Source of the DNA: Streptomyces sp. NBC_01591
Lineage (GTDB): Bacteria > Actinomycetota > Actinomycetes > Streptomycetales > Streptomycetaceae
Reading direction: 5' to 3'
DNA: 64,000 nt
Assembly (NCBI RefSeq): GCF_035918155.1
Contig: NZ_CP109327.1
Span: 7,254,001-7,318,000 of the forward strand
Part shown: positions 34,663 to 43,522 of the stretch, one piece after another
How positions within the stretch are numbered: the stretch's first letter is position 1
Layout of the letters: each line of letters opens with the position of its first letter
Made by a program: the position numbers and the translations under genes
Notes under the pieces: generated by a model
What the model saw: the letters and a program-made list of their open reading frames with translations, nothing else
What the model was told of the DNA's origin: nothing
Database searches by the model: none

Positions 34663-35624
34663 CCGCCGCACCCCGGCCGCTGCCGCCGCACGGCAGCGAA
34701 GGACGGTACAAAGGGACACAGCTCCGCCCCGGATGCCGCTGCACCGTGTGTGTCCGCGGCAACCGGCTCGCCGGGATCCGCCGGGAACGCGTCCGCCTTG
34801 CCGGGCAAAGCAACCTCATCCCAGTTGAAGTACTCGCGGCCCACATCGCCACCCTCTCCAGGAGCGGCATGAGCCAGGGCGCCATCGGTCGAGCCGCCGA
34901 CGTCTCCCAGACCACAATCAGCTACATCGTCAACGGCAAGCTCCGCTCCTGCCAGCGGTCAAAGGGCGAGCGCATCCTTGCCGTTCGGCCCGGCACCCGG
35001 GACGACATCTCCGATCAGCCGGTTCTGGCCTCGGCGCGCCGCCTTCAGGCCCTGTACGCCATCGGGCACGGCCAGTTGGCCATCTCCAGCATGAGCGACA
35101 TCAACCACAGCACCGTCAGCCACGTCGTCAACGGCCGGTACAAGACGGTCAACGGCGCCTTCGCTGCCCGAGTGCGCGCCGTGTACAGCCAACTGTCACG
35201 GACCCCCGGCACCAGCGAGAAGGCCCGACAGAGGGCTGCACGGGAAGGCTGGGCTCCCCCGGCCGCCTGGGACGACGACACGATCGACGACCCGGCAGCA
35301 GTCGCGGACTGGACTGGGGCGTGCGGTACGGACCGCGGCTGGTGGATGCACACCCTGCAGAAGCTCCCCATGTGTGAGCCCTGCCGGACAGCCCACGACG
35401 AGTGGAAGGCCGAGCATCGGGGCCTGCCGCGCGGCGAGTTCCAGATTGCCCTCATGGCGTCCCGCGCCAGTGCCTCCAGTCGCGGCATCGACATCGCCAC
35501 CGACGCCCGCGAGCTGATGCGCCTCGGCTGCGACTACGAACAGGCCGCGGCGCGCCTCGGCGTCACCCGCCAGCACCTCCACCAAGAACTCAAGCGCCAC
35601 CCCGAGACGGCCCAGGCCGCCTGA
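34659..35624 (+). CDS. Actinophage DNA-binding protein with repeated helix-turn-helix
   Basis: 321 aa. Two similar HTH segments occur in tandem (MSQGAIGRAADVSQTTISYIVNGK; ISSMSDINHSTVSHVVNGR) and a third at the C-terminus (YEQAAARLGVTRQHLHQEL). CRCTVC at the N-terminus and CEPC later may bind zinc. A regulatory role is likely. Confidence 0.65.
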   Translation: MTAAPRPLPPHGSEGRYKGTQLRPGCRCTVCVRGNRLAGIRRERVRLAGQSNLIPVEVLAAHIATLSRSGMSQGAIGRAADVSQTTISYIVNGKLRSCQRSKGERILAVRPGTRDDISDQPVLASARRLQALYAIGHGQLAISSMSDINHSTVSHVVNGRYKTVNGAFAARVRAVYSQLSRTPGTSEKARQRAAREGWAPPAAWDDDTIDDPAAVADWTGACGTDRGWWMHTLQKLPMCEPCRTAHDEWKAEHRGLPRGEFQIALMASRASASSRGIDIATDARELMRLGCDYEQAAARLGVTRQHLHQELKRHPETAQAA

Positions 35625-35636
35625 ACGCACGACAAA

Positions 35637-35656
35637 GCCCCGCAGCGACGCGGGGC
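35637..35656. terminator. Convergent hairpin
   Basis: GCCCCGC (35637-35643) pairs with GCGGGGC (35650-35656), between convergent genes. Confidence 0.55.
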
Positions 35657-35677
35657 AGGAAGGGAGGAGACGTGACG

Positions 35678-35893
35678 TCAGTCCGAGTCGGCGGCCGGCT
35701 TGCGGCGCTTGATCGTGATGCGCTTCCTCGCTGGCAGGCCTTGAGCCTTGCGCCAGGCGTTGACTCGCGCATAGGCGTGACGGCGCAGGTCGTCGCCGCG
35801 AGAGGTCCCCTCCTCGTCGCACAGCTGCCCGTACTCGGCCCAGACCTCTTCTTCGATCCGGACCATGCGGCCGGGCGTCCCCTTCGTCGTCAT
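35678..35893 (-). CDS. Ribbon-helix-helix-like small regulator
   Basis: 71 aa from ATG 35893. GRMVRIEEEVWAEYGQLCDEEGTSRGDDLRRHAYARVNAW fits an Arc/CopG fold; a Lys/Arg tail follows. A minus-strand -10 (TACTCT, 35901-35906) implies a nearly leaderless mRNA. Divergent from the methyltransferase across repeated CTACACACCCTG sites, which it may bind. Confidence 0.6.
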   Translation of the reverse strand: MTTKGTPGRMVRIEEEVWAEYGQLCDEEGTSRGDDLRRHAYARVNAWRKAQGLPARKRITIKRRKPAADSD

Positions 35894-35921
35894 GTCGACA
35901 GAGTAGCTGACCGTCTTCTGT

Positions 35922-35990
35922 CTACACACCCTGTGACTCCGAAATCATCTTCGGGTGTACTGACAGTGCCTACACACCCTGCGCTACAGT
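35922..35990. promoter_or_regulatory. Divergent operator region with CTACACACCCTG repeats
   Basis: CTACACACCCTG occurs at 35922-35933 and 35970-35981, exactly 48 bases apart; an inverted partial copy GGGTGTA lies between (35953-35959). A weak plus promoter (CTGACA 35960, 19 bases, TACAGT 35985-35990) overlaps the second copy. Confidence 0.5.
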
Positions 35991-36093
35991 CGAACCACGC
36001 CGAGAGGCCCGCCGACGCGAAATCCGGCGACCGCATGGGCCTGGTTCCGTGCGCCTCGATCCACCAGACACGCCACGCGAAGGGCACCCCCTA

Positions 36094-37407
36094 ATGGCTC
36101 TCACGAATCTCCGCACTCTCGATGGAGACACCACCGACGGCTTCGCCGGAGCGGGTGGCTCGTCCGAGGGGGCGCGGCAAGCCGGGATCACCGTCCGGAC
36201 CGCGCTCAACCACTGGCGCCTCGCCGTCGACGTCCACCAGGCCAACCACCCCGATACCGCGCACGACTGCGCCGACATCTCGCAGGTCGACCCGCGGCGC
36301 TACCCGACCACCACGTTCGCCTGGTTCTCCCCGTCCTGCACCAACCACTCAATCGCCCAGGGCAAGAAGCGCCACCAAGACGCCACCCCCGACCTGTTCG
36401 GCGAGATCCTTCCCGACGACGCCGCGGAACGCTCCCGAGCCACCATGTGGGACGTCGTCCGCTTCGCCGAGTTCCACGAGTACCGGGCGATCATCGTCGA
36501 GAACGTCGTCGACGCCCGCGAGTGGATTCTCTGGCCCGCCTGGATCGCAGGCATGCAGGCCCTCGGCTACCAGTTCAAGCTCGTGTGCCTCAACTCGATG
36601 CACGCCACCGCGCTCGGACCCGGCGCTCCCCAGTCCCGCGACCGCATGTACGTCGTCCTGTGGCGCAACGGCGAGACGCGGCCCGACTTCGACAAGTGGC
36701 TGCGCCCCATGGCGCACTGCACCCAGTGCGACCGCACCGTGCGAGCCGTCCAGGCATGGAAGAACCCCCGCCGTACCTACGGCAAGTACAAGACCCAGTA
36801 CGTATGGCGGTGCCCCACCGTCCGGTGCCACGCCGAAGTGTTCCCCGCAGTCCGGCCGGCGACCGACGCCATCGACTGGACGCTGCCCGCCACCCGGATC
36901 GGCGACCGCATCCGGCCGCTCGCCGAGAAGACGATGAAGCGGATCCGTGACGGCTTCACCGCCTACGGTGTCCCGCTCCTGGTGCCCGTCGAGGGGCGCG
37001 AGGGGAAGGTCGCACGGTCGGCGAACCTGCCGATGCGGACCTGCACCGCGCGCAACGAAACCGGGCTCGCGGTCCCGCCGTACATCGTCGAGCTCCGCGG
37101 CGGCGGGTCCACCCACCGCCTCGCCTCGCAGCCCCTCGCCACGGTGTGCGCGTCCGGTAACCACCACGGGCTGCTTCCGGGCGGTGAGGTCACGGACGTT
37201 GACGACCTCGGGTTCCGGATGCTCGCACCCGCCGAGTACGCCGCGGCCATGGAGTTTCCCGGCAACTACATCTGGCTCGGCAACAAGCGGGAGCGAGTCC
37301 GAATGGCGGGGAACGCCGTGACGCCGCCCGCCGCCCGCGACCTGTTCGCCATGGTCGCCGAGGCCATCCTCGGCACCCGCTACGAGCCGCTGAGCCTCGC
37401 CGCATGA
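36094..37407 (+). CDS. Phage C5-cytosine DNA methyltransferase
   Basis: 437 aa from ATG 36094. Motif I DGFAGAGGSS (15-24), motif IV FSPSCTNHS with catalytic Cys82, motif VI IVENV (about 134-138), motif VIII QSRDRMY and motif X GNAVTPPAARDL are all present. Motif IV has Ser-Cys instead of Pro-Cys. A CxxC pair (CTQCDR...CPTVRC) marks an insert before the target-recognition region. No restriction partner is adjacent, so it probably protects phage DNA from host restriction. Confidence 0.85.
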   Translation: MALTNLRTLDGDTTDGFAGAGGSSEGARQAGITVRTALNHWRLAVDVHQANHPDTAHDCADISQVDPRRYPTTTFAWFSPSCTNHSIAQGKKRHQDATPDLFGEILPDDAAERSRATMWDVVRFAEFHEYRAIIVENVVDAREWILWPAWIAGMQALGYQFKLVCLNSMHATALGPGAPQSRDRMYVVLWRNGETRPDFDKWLRPMAHCTQCDRTVRAVQAWKNPRRTYGKYKTQYVWRCPTVRCHAEVFPAVRPATDAIDWTLPATRIGDRIRPLAEKTMKRIRDGFTAYGVPLLVPVEGREGKVARSANLPMRTCTARNETGLAVPPYIVELRGGGSTHRLASQPLATVCASGNHHGLLPGGEVTDVDDLGFRMLAPAEYAAAMEFPGNYIWLGNKRERVRMAGNAVTPPAARDLFAMVAEAILGTRYEPLSLAA

Positions 37408-37460
37408 CCGCCATCCGGTCCTGACGCCCCACCCGCCCACGCTGTTGAAAGAAGCTGTCG

Positions 37461-38453
37461 ATGCCCTGGTTCAAGGTCGATGACTCAGCGCACTCCCACC
37501 CGAAGTTCATCCGGGCCGGGAACGCTGCGCTCGGTCTCTGGCTGCGGTGCGGCTCCTACTCCGCCCAGCACCTCCTCGAAGGCTTCGTCCCCAAGGACAT
37601 CGTGAAGCCCTTCAAGGGCACACCCGCCCAGGTACGGAAGCTGATCGAAGCCGGCCTGTGGCACGAGGCCGGGCACGACTGCAAGAAGTGCCCGCAGCCC
37701 ACCGACGGATACATGATCCACGACTTCTTCGAGGGCGGCCGGAACACCACCCGAGCACAGCACGAAGCCAACAAGCAGGGCGCCGCAGAGCGCGCCGCGA
37801 AGAGCCGCGCGAACCGAAAAGCAGCCGGAAATGAAACCGATTCGGATCCAAAAGCGAACCGAAATGGAGACGGATCCGATTCAAATCACGTTCAGAATGA
37901 CACCCACTTTTCGGGTTCCACCGCAGGTCAGGAGGACCTGTCACACCGCACGCCCGCTGACGGCGTCACACATACCCATGCCACTGCCACGCCTTTGCCG
38001 GGTACTTCCTCCGGAAGTACCCCTGTAGCTGCAGCACGCGGGGGCGAGCCCGAGATCCGCTCCTGGGACACCCTCGGCGACCTGAAGCGCGCCATCGCCG
38101 CAGCCGGAATCACCGGCGTCAGCTGGAACCTCCAGGCATCCCAGATCGAACGAGCCCGCCAAGTCTGCGAGCGCATCGGCCTCGGCCCCATGGTTGCCAT
38201 GGCAGTCAGCAATGCCAGCTACCGCGGCACACCAGGCAGCGCGAGCGCATGGCTCTCCGGCTGGGAGTCCCTTGAGCCCGAGGCCGTGCCTCCGCCGCCC
38301 GGCAGCCAGCTGCCCGCCGAACTCGGGGGCAACGTTCTCCGCTTCACCCCCGGCCAGCGTCCCTCCACCACCGACGCCCGCGTGAACCAGGCCCTTGAGG
38401 CCGGTCGCCGCCTCCAGGCCATCCACGACGCACAGACCCAGGAGAACCAGTGA
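37461..38453 (+). CDS. Phage replication-initiator-like protein
   Basis: 330 aa. The opening MPWFKVDDSAHSHPKFIRAGNAALGLWLRCG is typical of actinophage replisome-organiser-like proteins. A low-complexity Asn/Asp/Thr linker (about 115-195) with less GC-biased codons separates it from a C-terminal helical domain. It likely loads the helicase or DNA polymerase at the phage origin. Confidence 0.65.
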   Translation: MPWFKVDDSAHSHPKFIRAGNAALGLWLRCGSYSAQHLLEGFVPKDIVKPFKGTPAQVRKLIEAGLWHEAGHDCKKCPQPTDGYMIHDFFEGGRNTTRAQHEANKQGAAERAAKSRANRKAAGNETDSDPKANRNGDGSDSNHVQNDTHFSGSTAGQEDLSHRTPADGVTHTHATATPLPGTSSGSTPVAAARGGEPEIRSWDTLGDLKRAIAAAGITGVSWNLQASQIERARQVCERIGLGPMVAMAVSNASYRGTPGSASAWLSGWESLEPEAVPPPPGSQLPAELGGNVLRFTPGQRPSTTDARVNQALEAGRRLQAIHDAQTQENQ

Positions 38454-39187
38454 TCAGCTTCGAAGAAGCGGGCAGGCTCCTTGGCCTCGCCGCAGCCCGC
38501 GACCAGCGCACCGTCGGCGACGCCGACATCCTCGCCTGGCACGCCGACCTCAACGCCGCGAACGTCACCTACCCGGTAGCCGAGCAGGCCCTCACTCGGT
38601 TCTACGCCAAGGACATGGCCAGCCTGGAGCCCGACCAGCGGCGCCGGGTCACGACGCCGGACATCATCGGTATCGCCCGCAAGATCCGCGCCGAACGGGT
38701 GGCCGACTTCGTTTACGAGCCGCCGCCCGGCGACGAAGACCCGCACTACCTCCGGCGGCTCCGTAACCAGCTGGAAGCCACCGCGAATGGTGAACGCCCC
38801 GCTGCCCCCGAGCGGCTGGCGATTTCCTCCGGGAAGCCCCGCGACGTGAAGGCGCTCACCGACCTCATCGGCCGCACCGTTCCGGACGAGCCCGGCGAGG
38901 AGGAGGCGGCGGCCGAGGTCGTCGCCATCCGCCGGCCCGGACCGCTCGGCGTCGCCTGCCCGACATGCAAGGCGGCAATAGGGCGCCCCTGCAAGGTGGA
39001 TGGCTTCAGCGACAAGCGGCGCCCTCGGGAGCTGAAGAAGCCGCACACCGCCCGCGGCCGAGTCGCCCGAGGCGAACCCGCCTCCACCGAGACACCCGAG
39101 GAAATCGAGCGCCGCCGCGCCGCCTCCCTGGCCGCCCTTGAACGCCTCTCCGAGAACCAGACCGAAGCCCAGGAGGAAGCGTCATGA
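38450..39187 (+). CDS. Phage protein with CPxC-type zinc motif
   Basis: 245 aa; GTGA overlap. The N-terminal helical domain (ILAWHADLNAANVTYPVAEQAL) recalls replication accessory proteins; the C-terminal third has VACPTCKAAIGRPCK plus later His, a motif repeated in downstream small proteins. Confidence 0.6.
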   Translation: MISFEEAGRLLGLAAARDQRTVGDADILAWHADLNAANVTYPVAEQALTRFYAKDMASLEPDQRRRVTTPDIIGIARKIRAERVADFVYEPPPGDEDPHYLRRLRNQLEATANGERPAAPERLAISSGKPRDVKALTDLIGRTVPDEPGEEEAAAEVVAIRRPGPLGVACPTCKAAIGRPCKVDGFSDKRRPRELKKPHTARGRVARGEPASTETPEEIERRRAASLAALERLSENQTEAQEEAS

Positions 39188-39501
39188 CCCGCCGATATGG
39201 AACCCCCGCCTCGATGCCGGATTCCATCCGCCACTTCATGCGGGCTGGCCAACACCCCGCCCGCAGCCTCCCGTGCCCCCACTGCAAGGTCGGCGCCCAC
39301 AAGCCGTGCCAAGTCCCGTCGAACGGACGGGTGCTGGCCGAGCCTCACCCGCAGCGCCTCGCCCTCCGAGCCCGCACCGTCGCCTGCTGTCCCGCCTGCC
39401 AGGTCGAGCCCACCGTCCCCTGCCACAACGGCGGCCGGGCGCTGGCCAACGGCGCCGTCCACCACCAGCGGTACACCGAAGCCGACAGGAGCGCCGCATG
39501 A
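39184..39501 (+). CDS. Tandem zinc-motif small phage protein
   Basis: 105 aa; ATGA overlap. It contains two copies of a CPxCxVxxxxPC module (CPHCKVGAHKPC; CPACQVEPTVPC), each followed by His/Arg. Related to the motif in the preceding protein. Confidence 0.6.
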   Translation: MTRRYGTPASMPDSIRHFMRAGQHPARSLPCPHCKVGAHKPCQVPSNGRVLAEPHPQRLALRARTVACCPACQVEPTVPCHNGGRALANGAVHHQRYTEADRSAA

Positions 39502-39788
39502 AAGTTCGAGCCGACATCGCCGGCCTCATCCGCGAGGGCCACACCAACGCCTCCATTGCTCACCGCCTCGGCTGCGACCCCGCCACCGTGGCCCGCGCCC
39601 GGCAGGCACTGCGCCTCCCGCCCGCGGACCGGCTGGGGCGGCTGTACGCCGAAGCGACCCCGACCGGACGGGTGCTGAGCGACAAGCCGACCCGAGTGCA
39701 GACCTCTCCGGCGCAGGCTGCGGCGAACAGACAGGCACTCCTGGCCGCGCTCATGGAGCCGCGAAAGCCGATGGCGGAGGCGGCGTGA
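39498..39788 (+). CDS. Homeodomain-like HTH phage protein
   Basis: 96 aa; ATGA overlap. IAGLIREGHTNASIAHRLGCDPATVARARQAL is a resolvase-type helix-turn-helix. Confidence 0.6.
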   Translation: MKVRADIAGLIREGHTNASIAHRLGCDPATVARARQALRLPPADRLGRLYAEATPTGRVLSDKPTRVQTSPAQAAANRQALLAALMEPRKPMAEAA

Positions 39789-39994
39789 TGCGCGCATCGA
39801 GTCCCAACTCCGCTTCTGCGCCCGCCTCCGGCCGCGTGAGCCCCGCCGATGGCTCGGGCGACGCGGGCACCCCTCCGAGGCCGTCACGCGGGCGCACAGC
39901 CGCCCGCACGAGCCCACCCGTCGCCGACCCGCCGATGCCCGGACAGACCGAGATCGAATTACGGCCCATGCAACCGACCCTTTGGAGTCTCTGA
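39788..39994 (+). CDS. Small low-complexity phage protein
   Basis: 68 aa; overlaps both neighbours by one base (TGATG). Pro/Ser/Ala-rich, ending IELRPMQPTLWSL. Supported mainly by the gene chain. Confidence 0.4.
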   Translation: MRASSPNSASAPASGRVSPADGSGDAGTPPRPSRGRTAARTSPPVADPPMPGQTEIELRPMQPTLWSL

Positions 39995-40482
39995 TGACCG
40001 AACACCTGACCCACGAGCACGGCCCGTTCTACTGGAACGCCGACACCGACTTCTGCAAGCACGGCGCCGAGCCCGTCAGCGAGACCGACGGTGAAGCGTG
40101 GGATCTCTGGAGCGACCGGCACCCGGTCAGCGATGACGGCCGCATCTGCCTTGACGCGCCCGCCGGTGAAGCCTGCCTCGACTGCTCGGCCGACGACGGC
40201 GAGATGGTCGCGTGGAGGGACTGCCGGGTTCGTGAACACGCCCGCCCTAAGCGCGGTGTTGTCCCCAACCCAGATGCCGATCACCAGCAGGTGACTGTAT
40301 GGGTCGGCACTGTCGAGTGCCTGGAACGCGAGTGCGAGCAGTACTTCACCGAGGACGGCGACCTCGACCCCGGCGTGGAGGGCTGCTCCCACATCCGCGA
40401 GGAACAGGCCTGCTCCTGCCAGCGCCAGGCCGACGGCGAGTACAGCGGCGCACCCTGCCCTGCCCTGGCCCCCACCCCGTGA
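39994..40482 (+). CDS. Cysteine-rich phage protein
   Basis: 162 aa. Many Cys/His pairs (CLDCSADD, CERECEQYF as CLERECEQ, CSHI, CSCQ) suggest two metal sites. Acidic. Unknown. Confidence 0.55.
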   Translation: MTEHLTHEHGPFYWNADTDFCKHGAEPVSETDGEAWDLWSDRHPVSDDGRICLDAPAGEACLDCSADDGEMVAWRDCRVREHARPKRGVVPNPDADHQQVTVWVGTVECLERECEQYFTEDGDLDPGVEGCSHIREEQACSCQRQADGEYSGAPCPALAPTP

Positions 40483-40493
40483 CATGCCGGACG

Positions 40494-40520
40494 CCCGCCC
40501 CGGGTCATAGCCGGGGCGGG
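40494..40520 (+). terminator. Hairpin in phage early region
   Basis: CCCGCCCCG (40494-40502) pairs with CGGGGCGGG (40512-40520), 9 bp, 9-base loop. Confidence 0.6.
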
Positions 40521-40559
40521 TGCCGGACCACTCCACCACACACCCCGAAGGAGATCCAC

Positions 40560-40958
40560 ATGTCGTATCCGCTCGCCCCGGAAGAGAAGCTCGCCGACGC
40601 CAAGGCCCGGCTCAAGATTCCGACGATCGTCGTGATCTGCGGCTCCACCCGGTTCATGGACGCCATGGTCGACGCCGACTGTGAACTCACCGCGGTTGGG
40701 TACATCGTCGTCAAGCCCGGCTGCAACATGAAGGAGTCGCACCCGCTGTGGGCGGATCCGGTCGAAGCCGACGCCCTCAAGGTCCAGCTCGACAACCTGC
40801 ACCGGGCGAAGATCCGCCTCGCCGATGAGGTCCTGGTCGTCGGCGACTACATCGGGGACAGCACCCGCGCCGAGATCGCCTACGCCCGCCAGCTCGGCAA
40901 GCCCGTCGGCTTCACCCACCCCGAGGCCGACCCCGGCACCGAGGAGCCGGGCCGATGA
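40560..40958 (+). CDS. Nucleoside-deoxyribosyltransferase-like (Rossmann) phage protein
   Basis: 132 aa (GAAGGAGAT upstream). VVICGSTRFMDAM, DEVLVVGDYIGDSTRAEIAYARQLGKPV match the small NDT/DUF4406 fold. It may act on nucleotides; catalytic identity unproven. Confidence 0.6.
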   Translation: MSYPLAPEEKLADAKARLKIPTIVVICGSTRFMDAMVDADCELTAVGYIVVKPGCNMKESHPLWADPVEADALKVQLDNLHRAKIRLADEVLVVGDYIGDSTRAEIAYARQLGKPVGFTHPEADPGTEEPGR

Positions 40959-41149
40959 GCGCCGGGGTGATTCACACGATTCGGTGCGACGCCGAAGTCG
41001 ACGGCGAGCAGTGCGGCAACGAACGCTTCTGGCCCGTCGATGTCGCCCACCACCGTGAACTCCGCGCCCACCTCCGCAAGCAGGGCTGGCGCCGACGCGC
41101 CGACCGCGACCTCTGCCCCGACCACGCCACCGAGGAGCCGGGCCGGTGA
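40955..41149 (+). CDS. Small zinc-binding-like phage protein
   Basis: 64 aa; ATGA overlap. IRCDAEVDGEQCGNERF...DLCPDH gives a C-x(n)-C-x(n)-C-x2-H pattern. Confidence 0.55.
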   Translation: MSAGVIHTIRCDAEVDGEQCGNERFWPVDVAHHRELRAHLRKQGWRRRADRDLCPDHATEEPGR

Positions 41150-41487
41150 CCGACCGCGAGCAGCTGCTGCACCTCGTCGACCGCGCCCGACGCGGCAGCA
41201 TCTTCGACGCCGAACTCGACCAACTCGCCGACGGGATCACGGCCATGGCCGACCGCACGGCCGAGCTGGAGACCGAGACCACCAAGCTGATCCGCTGGCA
41301 CCGCGAGGACGGCACCACCCTCGCCAAGGCCGAGGCCGCCATCGCACGCGTGCAGGCACTCCCGCGGACCCCGCAGGTGCAGATCCAGATCCACGGCGTC
41401 CCCGGCCAGGCCGACTACAACCGCGGCTGGTCGTCCGCCATCAGCGCCGCCCGCGCCGCCCTCGACGAGCAGCACCCCACCACCTAA
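41146..41487 (+). CDS. Phage hypothetical protein
   Basis: 113 aa; GTGA overlap. Central coiled coil (MADRTAELETETTKLI) and a compact C-terminal domain. Unknown. Confidence 0.55.
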   Translation: MTDREQLLHLVDRARRGSIFDAELDQLADGITAMADRTAELETETTKLIRWHREDGTTLAKAEAAIARVQALPRTPQVQIQIHGVPGQADYNRGWSSAISAARAALDEQHPTT

Positions 41488-41516
41488 CCCGCCCAACTGC
41501 CCCACGGAGGAGACCC

Positions 41517-41684
41517 ATGCCCCGTCGCGAGCCCACCATCCACAACCCCGCCCTCGTGGTCACCTGCCCCCGCTGCGGCAGCGTCCCCGGCGCCCTCTGC
41601 TACGACACCCGCGGTAGCCGCCTCCCCGAGGGGCGCGTCCACCGCGACCGCGCCGCCGCCCACCGCGACCGCAAGACCGCCTGA
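41517..41684 (+). CDS. Small zinc-motif phage protein
   Basis: 55 aa (GGAGGAG upstream). VTCPRCGSVPGALCYD followed by HRDRAAAHRDR is the same CPxC-x(n)-G-x2-C...H..R module as in genes at 38450 and 39184. Confidence 0.6.
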   Translation: MPRREPTIHNPALVVTCPRCGSVPGALCYDTRGSRLPEGRVHRDRAAAHRDRKTA

Positions 41685-41698
41685 CCCAGCGCACCACC

Positions 41699-41725
41699 GG
41701 CCGGCCGGACCCCATCCGGCCGGCC
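41699..41725 (+). terminator. Hairpin in phage early region
   Basis: GGCCGGCCGGA (41699-41709) pairs with TCCGGCCGGCC (41715-41725), 11 bp, 5-base loop. Confidence 0.6.
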
Positions 41726-41765
41726 GCCCCGCCCAGTCCCACCGCACGCCCGCAAGGAGCCCGCC

Positions 41766-42395
41766 GTGAACGAGTCCGCCGAATGCCTCATCTGCCACCG
41801 CGGCCTGTACGCCGACGAGCTCGGCCGGTACGCCTGCCGGCCCTGTGTCGACCGTGTCGACGGCCAACTGCGTGCCCTCGCCGGGCCGGATGGGCTGTAC
41901 GCGCGGCTCGGCGGCCGGCTCGCACCCGGCAGCGGCGGCGGCGGACCCGCAGTGTCCGGCAGCCGGTCGGCTCCGCTCCCTGTCCGGCTGGAACCGCTCA
42001 GCCTCATGGCCCGCGGCGGCGTCGTCACCATCCTGCAGACATGGCTGATCGACTGGCACGACCGGCTCGGCTGGGGCCACCCTCGCTGGAACGGCGACAT
42101 GCAGCAGCAGCTCGACGAAGTCATCCAAGCCCTGCGGGCCAACCTGCCGTGGGCCGCGGCCAGTCACCCGGCCATTGACGAATTCGGCCGGGAGGTCAGC
42201 CAACTCGCGCGGCAGTGCGAGCAGCAGGTCACCGGCGAGCGGAGGCCGCGAACCGTGCCCGTCGCCTGCCCCTGCGGCCAGACCCTCCGCGTCACCCTCG
42301 ACACCCCTGGCTGCCGCTGCCCCGGATGTGGGGAGCAGTACGGGCACAGCGAGTTGATGGACCTGCCGCTCGCCGAACGGCGAATTGCGGCATGA
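41766..42395 (+). CDS. Phage protein with N- and C-terminal zinc ribbons
   Basis: 209 aa, GTG start after AAGGAG. CLICHRGLY...CRPC at the N-terminus and CPCGQTL...CRCPGCGEQYG at the C-terminus flank a helical core (LQTWLIDWHDRLGW). Widely shaped like Streptomyces phage and plasmid proteins; function unknown. Confidence 0.6.
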   Translation: MNESAECLICHRGLYADELGRYACRPCVDRVDGQLRALAGPDGLYARLGGRLAPGSGGGGPAVSGSRSAPLPVRLEPLSLMARGGVVTILQTWLIDWHDRLGWGHPRWNGDMQQQLDEVIQALRANLPWAAASHPAIDEFGREVSQLARQCEQQVTGERRPRTVPVACPCGQTLRVTLDTPGCRCPGCGEQYGHSELMDLPLAERRIAA

Positions 42396-42399
42396 CGAA

Positions 42400-42427
42400 G
42401 CGCCCCAGTCCTCACGGGCTGGGGCGC
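42400..42427. terminator. Convergent bidirectional terminator
   Basis: GCGCCCCAG (42400-42408) pairs with CTGGGGCGC (42419-42427), 9 bp, 10-base loop, between convergent genes. Confidence 0.7.
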
Positions 42428-42443
42428 TGTCATGTTTCCAGGG

Positions 42444-42881
42444 TCAGCGGTACTCGGCCCGCGCCTTCACCAGCTGGGCGTGCACTTCGTCGAGCCGGTC
42501 GCAGTGCGCTCGTACCTGGGCGATCACCGCAGCGAACTCCCGCGGGTCAAGGCACTCCATCACCTCATCCTGGAAGGGCTCCAGGTGGATGTGCGGGACA
42601 CTGCGCCGCGGGTCCTCCGAGTACGGGTCCACGTTGATCCGGCCGGCGAATACCGGCATTGGCAGTGAGCCGTGCTCGGCGTCGGAGACGGGCAGCTCTG
42701 GGCCGTTGAAGTGGGCACCGTGCGACAGGTCATCCAGGAACCCGGAGTCGTCGCTGCGGTGGTTGTCCGTGCACCAGGCCGGGCACGTCTCAAAAATCTG
42801 GCCGCCCGAATGGATCTGCCGAAGCCATGTGCGCGGCGAATGGGAGGGGACGGCAGCGGGCTCGGGCAGTAAAGTGTCCAC
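42444..42881 (-). CDS. Phage hypothetical protein
   Basis: 145 aa from GTG 42881, chosen for AAAGGAGC upstream. CPAWCTDNH and DPREFAAVIAQVRAHCDRL recall small Streptomyces proteins of unknown role, possibly accessory (moron) cargo. Confidence 0.55.
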   Translation of the reverse strand: MDTLLPEPAAVPSHSPRTWLRQIHSGGQIFETCPAWCTDNHRSDDSGFLDDLSHGAHFNGPELPVSDAEHGSLPMPVFAGRINVDPYSEDPRRSVPHIHLEPFQDEVMECLDPREFAAVIAQVRAHCDRLDEVHAQLVKARAEYR

Positions 42882-43056
42882 AGAGGTGCTCCTTTGACCG
42901 GGTTGGATCTCTAACTGGCGGGTGGCGACCCGCTGGACTTCACGGCCGGACGGTGGCGACCATCCGGCCGTTTCTGTTGACGCATGAATGATCGTCCGGG
43001 TGTGTGGCAAGGTCGATGCGCCTCTGATGCAGTTCCGGTGCACCAAGCACCCACAG

Positions 43057-43087
43057 AAAAGCCCCACCCGTCGGCGGGTGGGGCTTT
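43057..43087. terminator. Strong bidirectional terminator
   Basis: AAAGCCCCACCCG (43058-43070) pairs with CGGGTGGGGCTTT (43075-43087), 13 bp with a TCGG loop; A and T tracts on both sides. Confidence 0.8.
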
Positions 43088-43105
43088 GTTGCTGCTTGGC
43101 GAGGA

Positions 43106-43522
43106 CTAGGCGGGGCGGACCAGGGTGGCGTCGAGGTACTCCTGCACCGGCCCGAAAAGGCCGTAGGGCACGTAGGTCGGGATCTCTTCATGGCTGAGCC
43201 AGGCAACCTCGGCGATCTCTTCTGCGTCGCCTACGACCGCCTCGCCGGAGATCGCTTCGCAGGCGACATACGTCATGTGTACGCCCGTGTTCGGGTGTAC
43301 CCGGTCACCCAGCACCCGGACCGCTTTGACCTCCAGCACGACCTCCTCGGCGACCTCTCGGACTGCGGCCTGCTCCGGGGACTCGCCCGCCTCGATGCCG
43401 CCGCCAGGGAACGCCCACAGAAGCTTCCCCTCCCGCTCCCGGCGTCGGATCATCAAGACCTTGCCGCCATCGACAATGATCGCCGTGGAGACGGGGGGCT
43501 GGTTGTCGGTCTGCTCGGTCAC
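43106..43522 (-). CDS. NUDIX hydrolase
   Basis: 138 aa, GTG start overlapping the upstream stop (GTGA). The Nudix box is intact apart from the final Gly (GIEAGE...REVAEEVVLEV). It hydrolyses a nucleoside diphosphate derivative. Operon partner of the HTH-NUDIX protein; ends at a strong terminator. Confidence 0.8.
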   Translation of the reverse strand: MTEQTDNQPPVSTAIIVDGGKVLMIRRREREGKLLWAFPGGGIEAGESPEQAAVREVAEEVVLEVKAVRVLGDRVHPNTGVHMTYVACEAISGEAVVGDAEEIAEVAWLSHEEIPTYVPYGLFGPVQEYLDATLVRPA

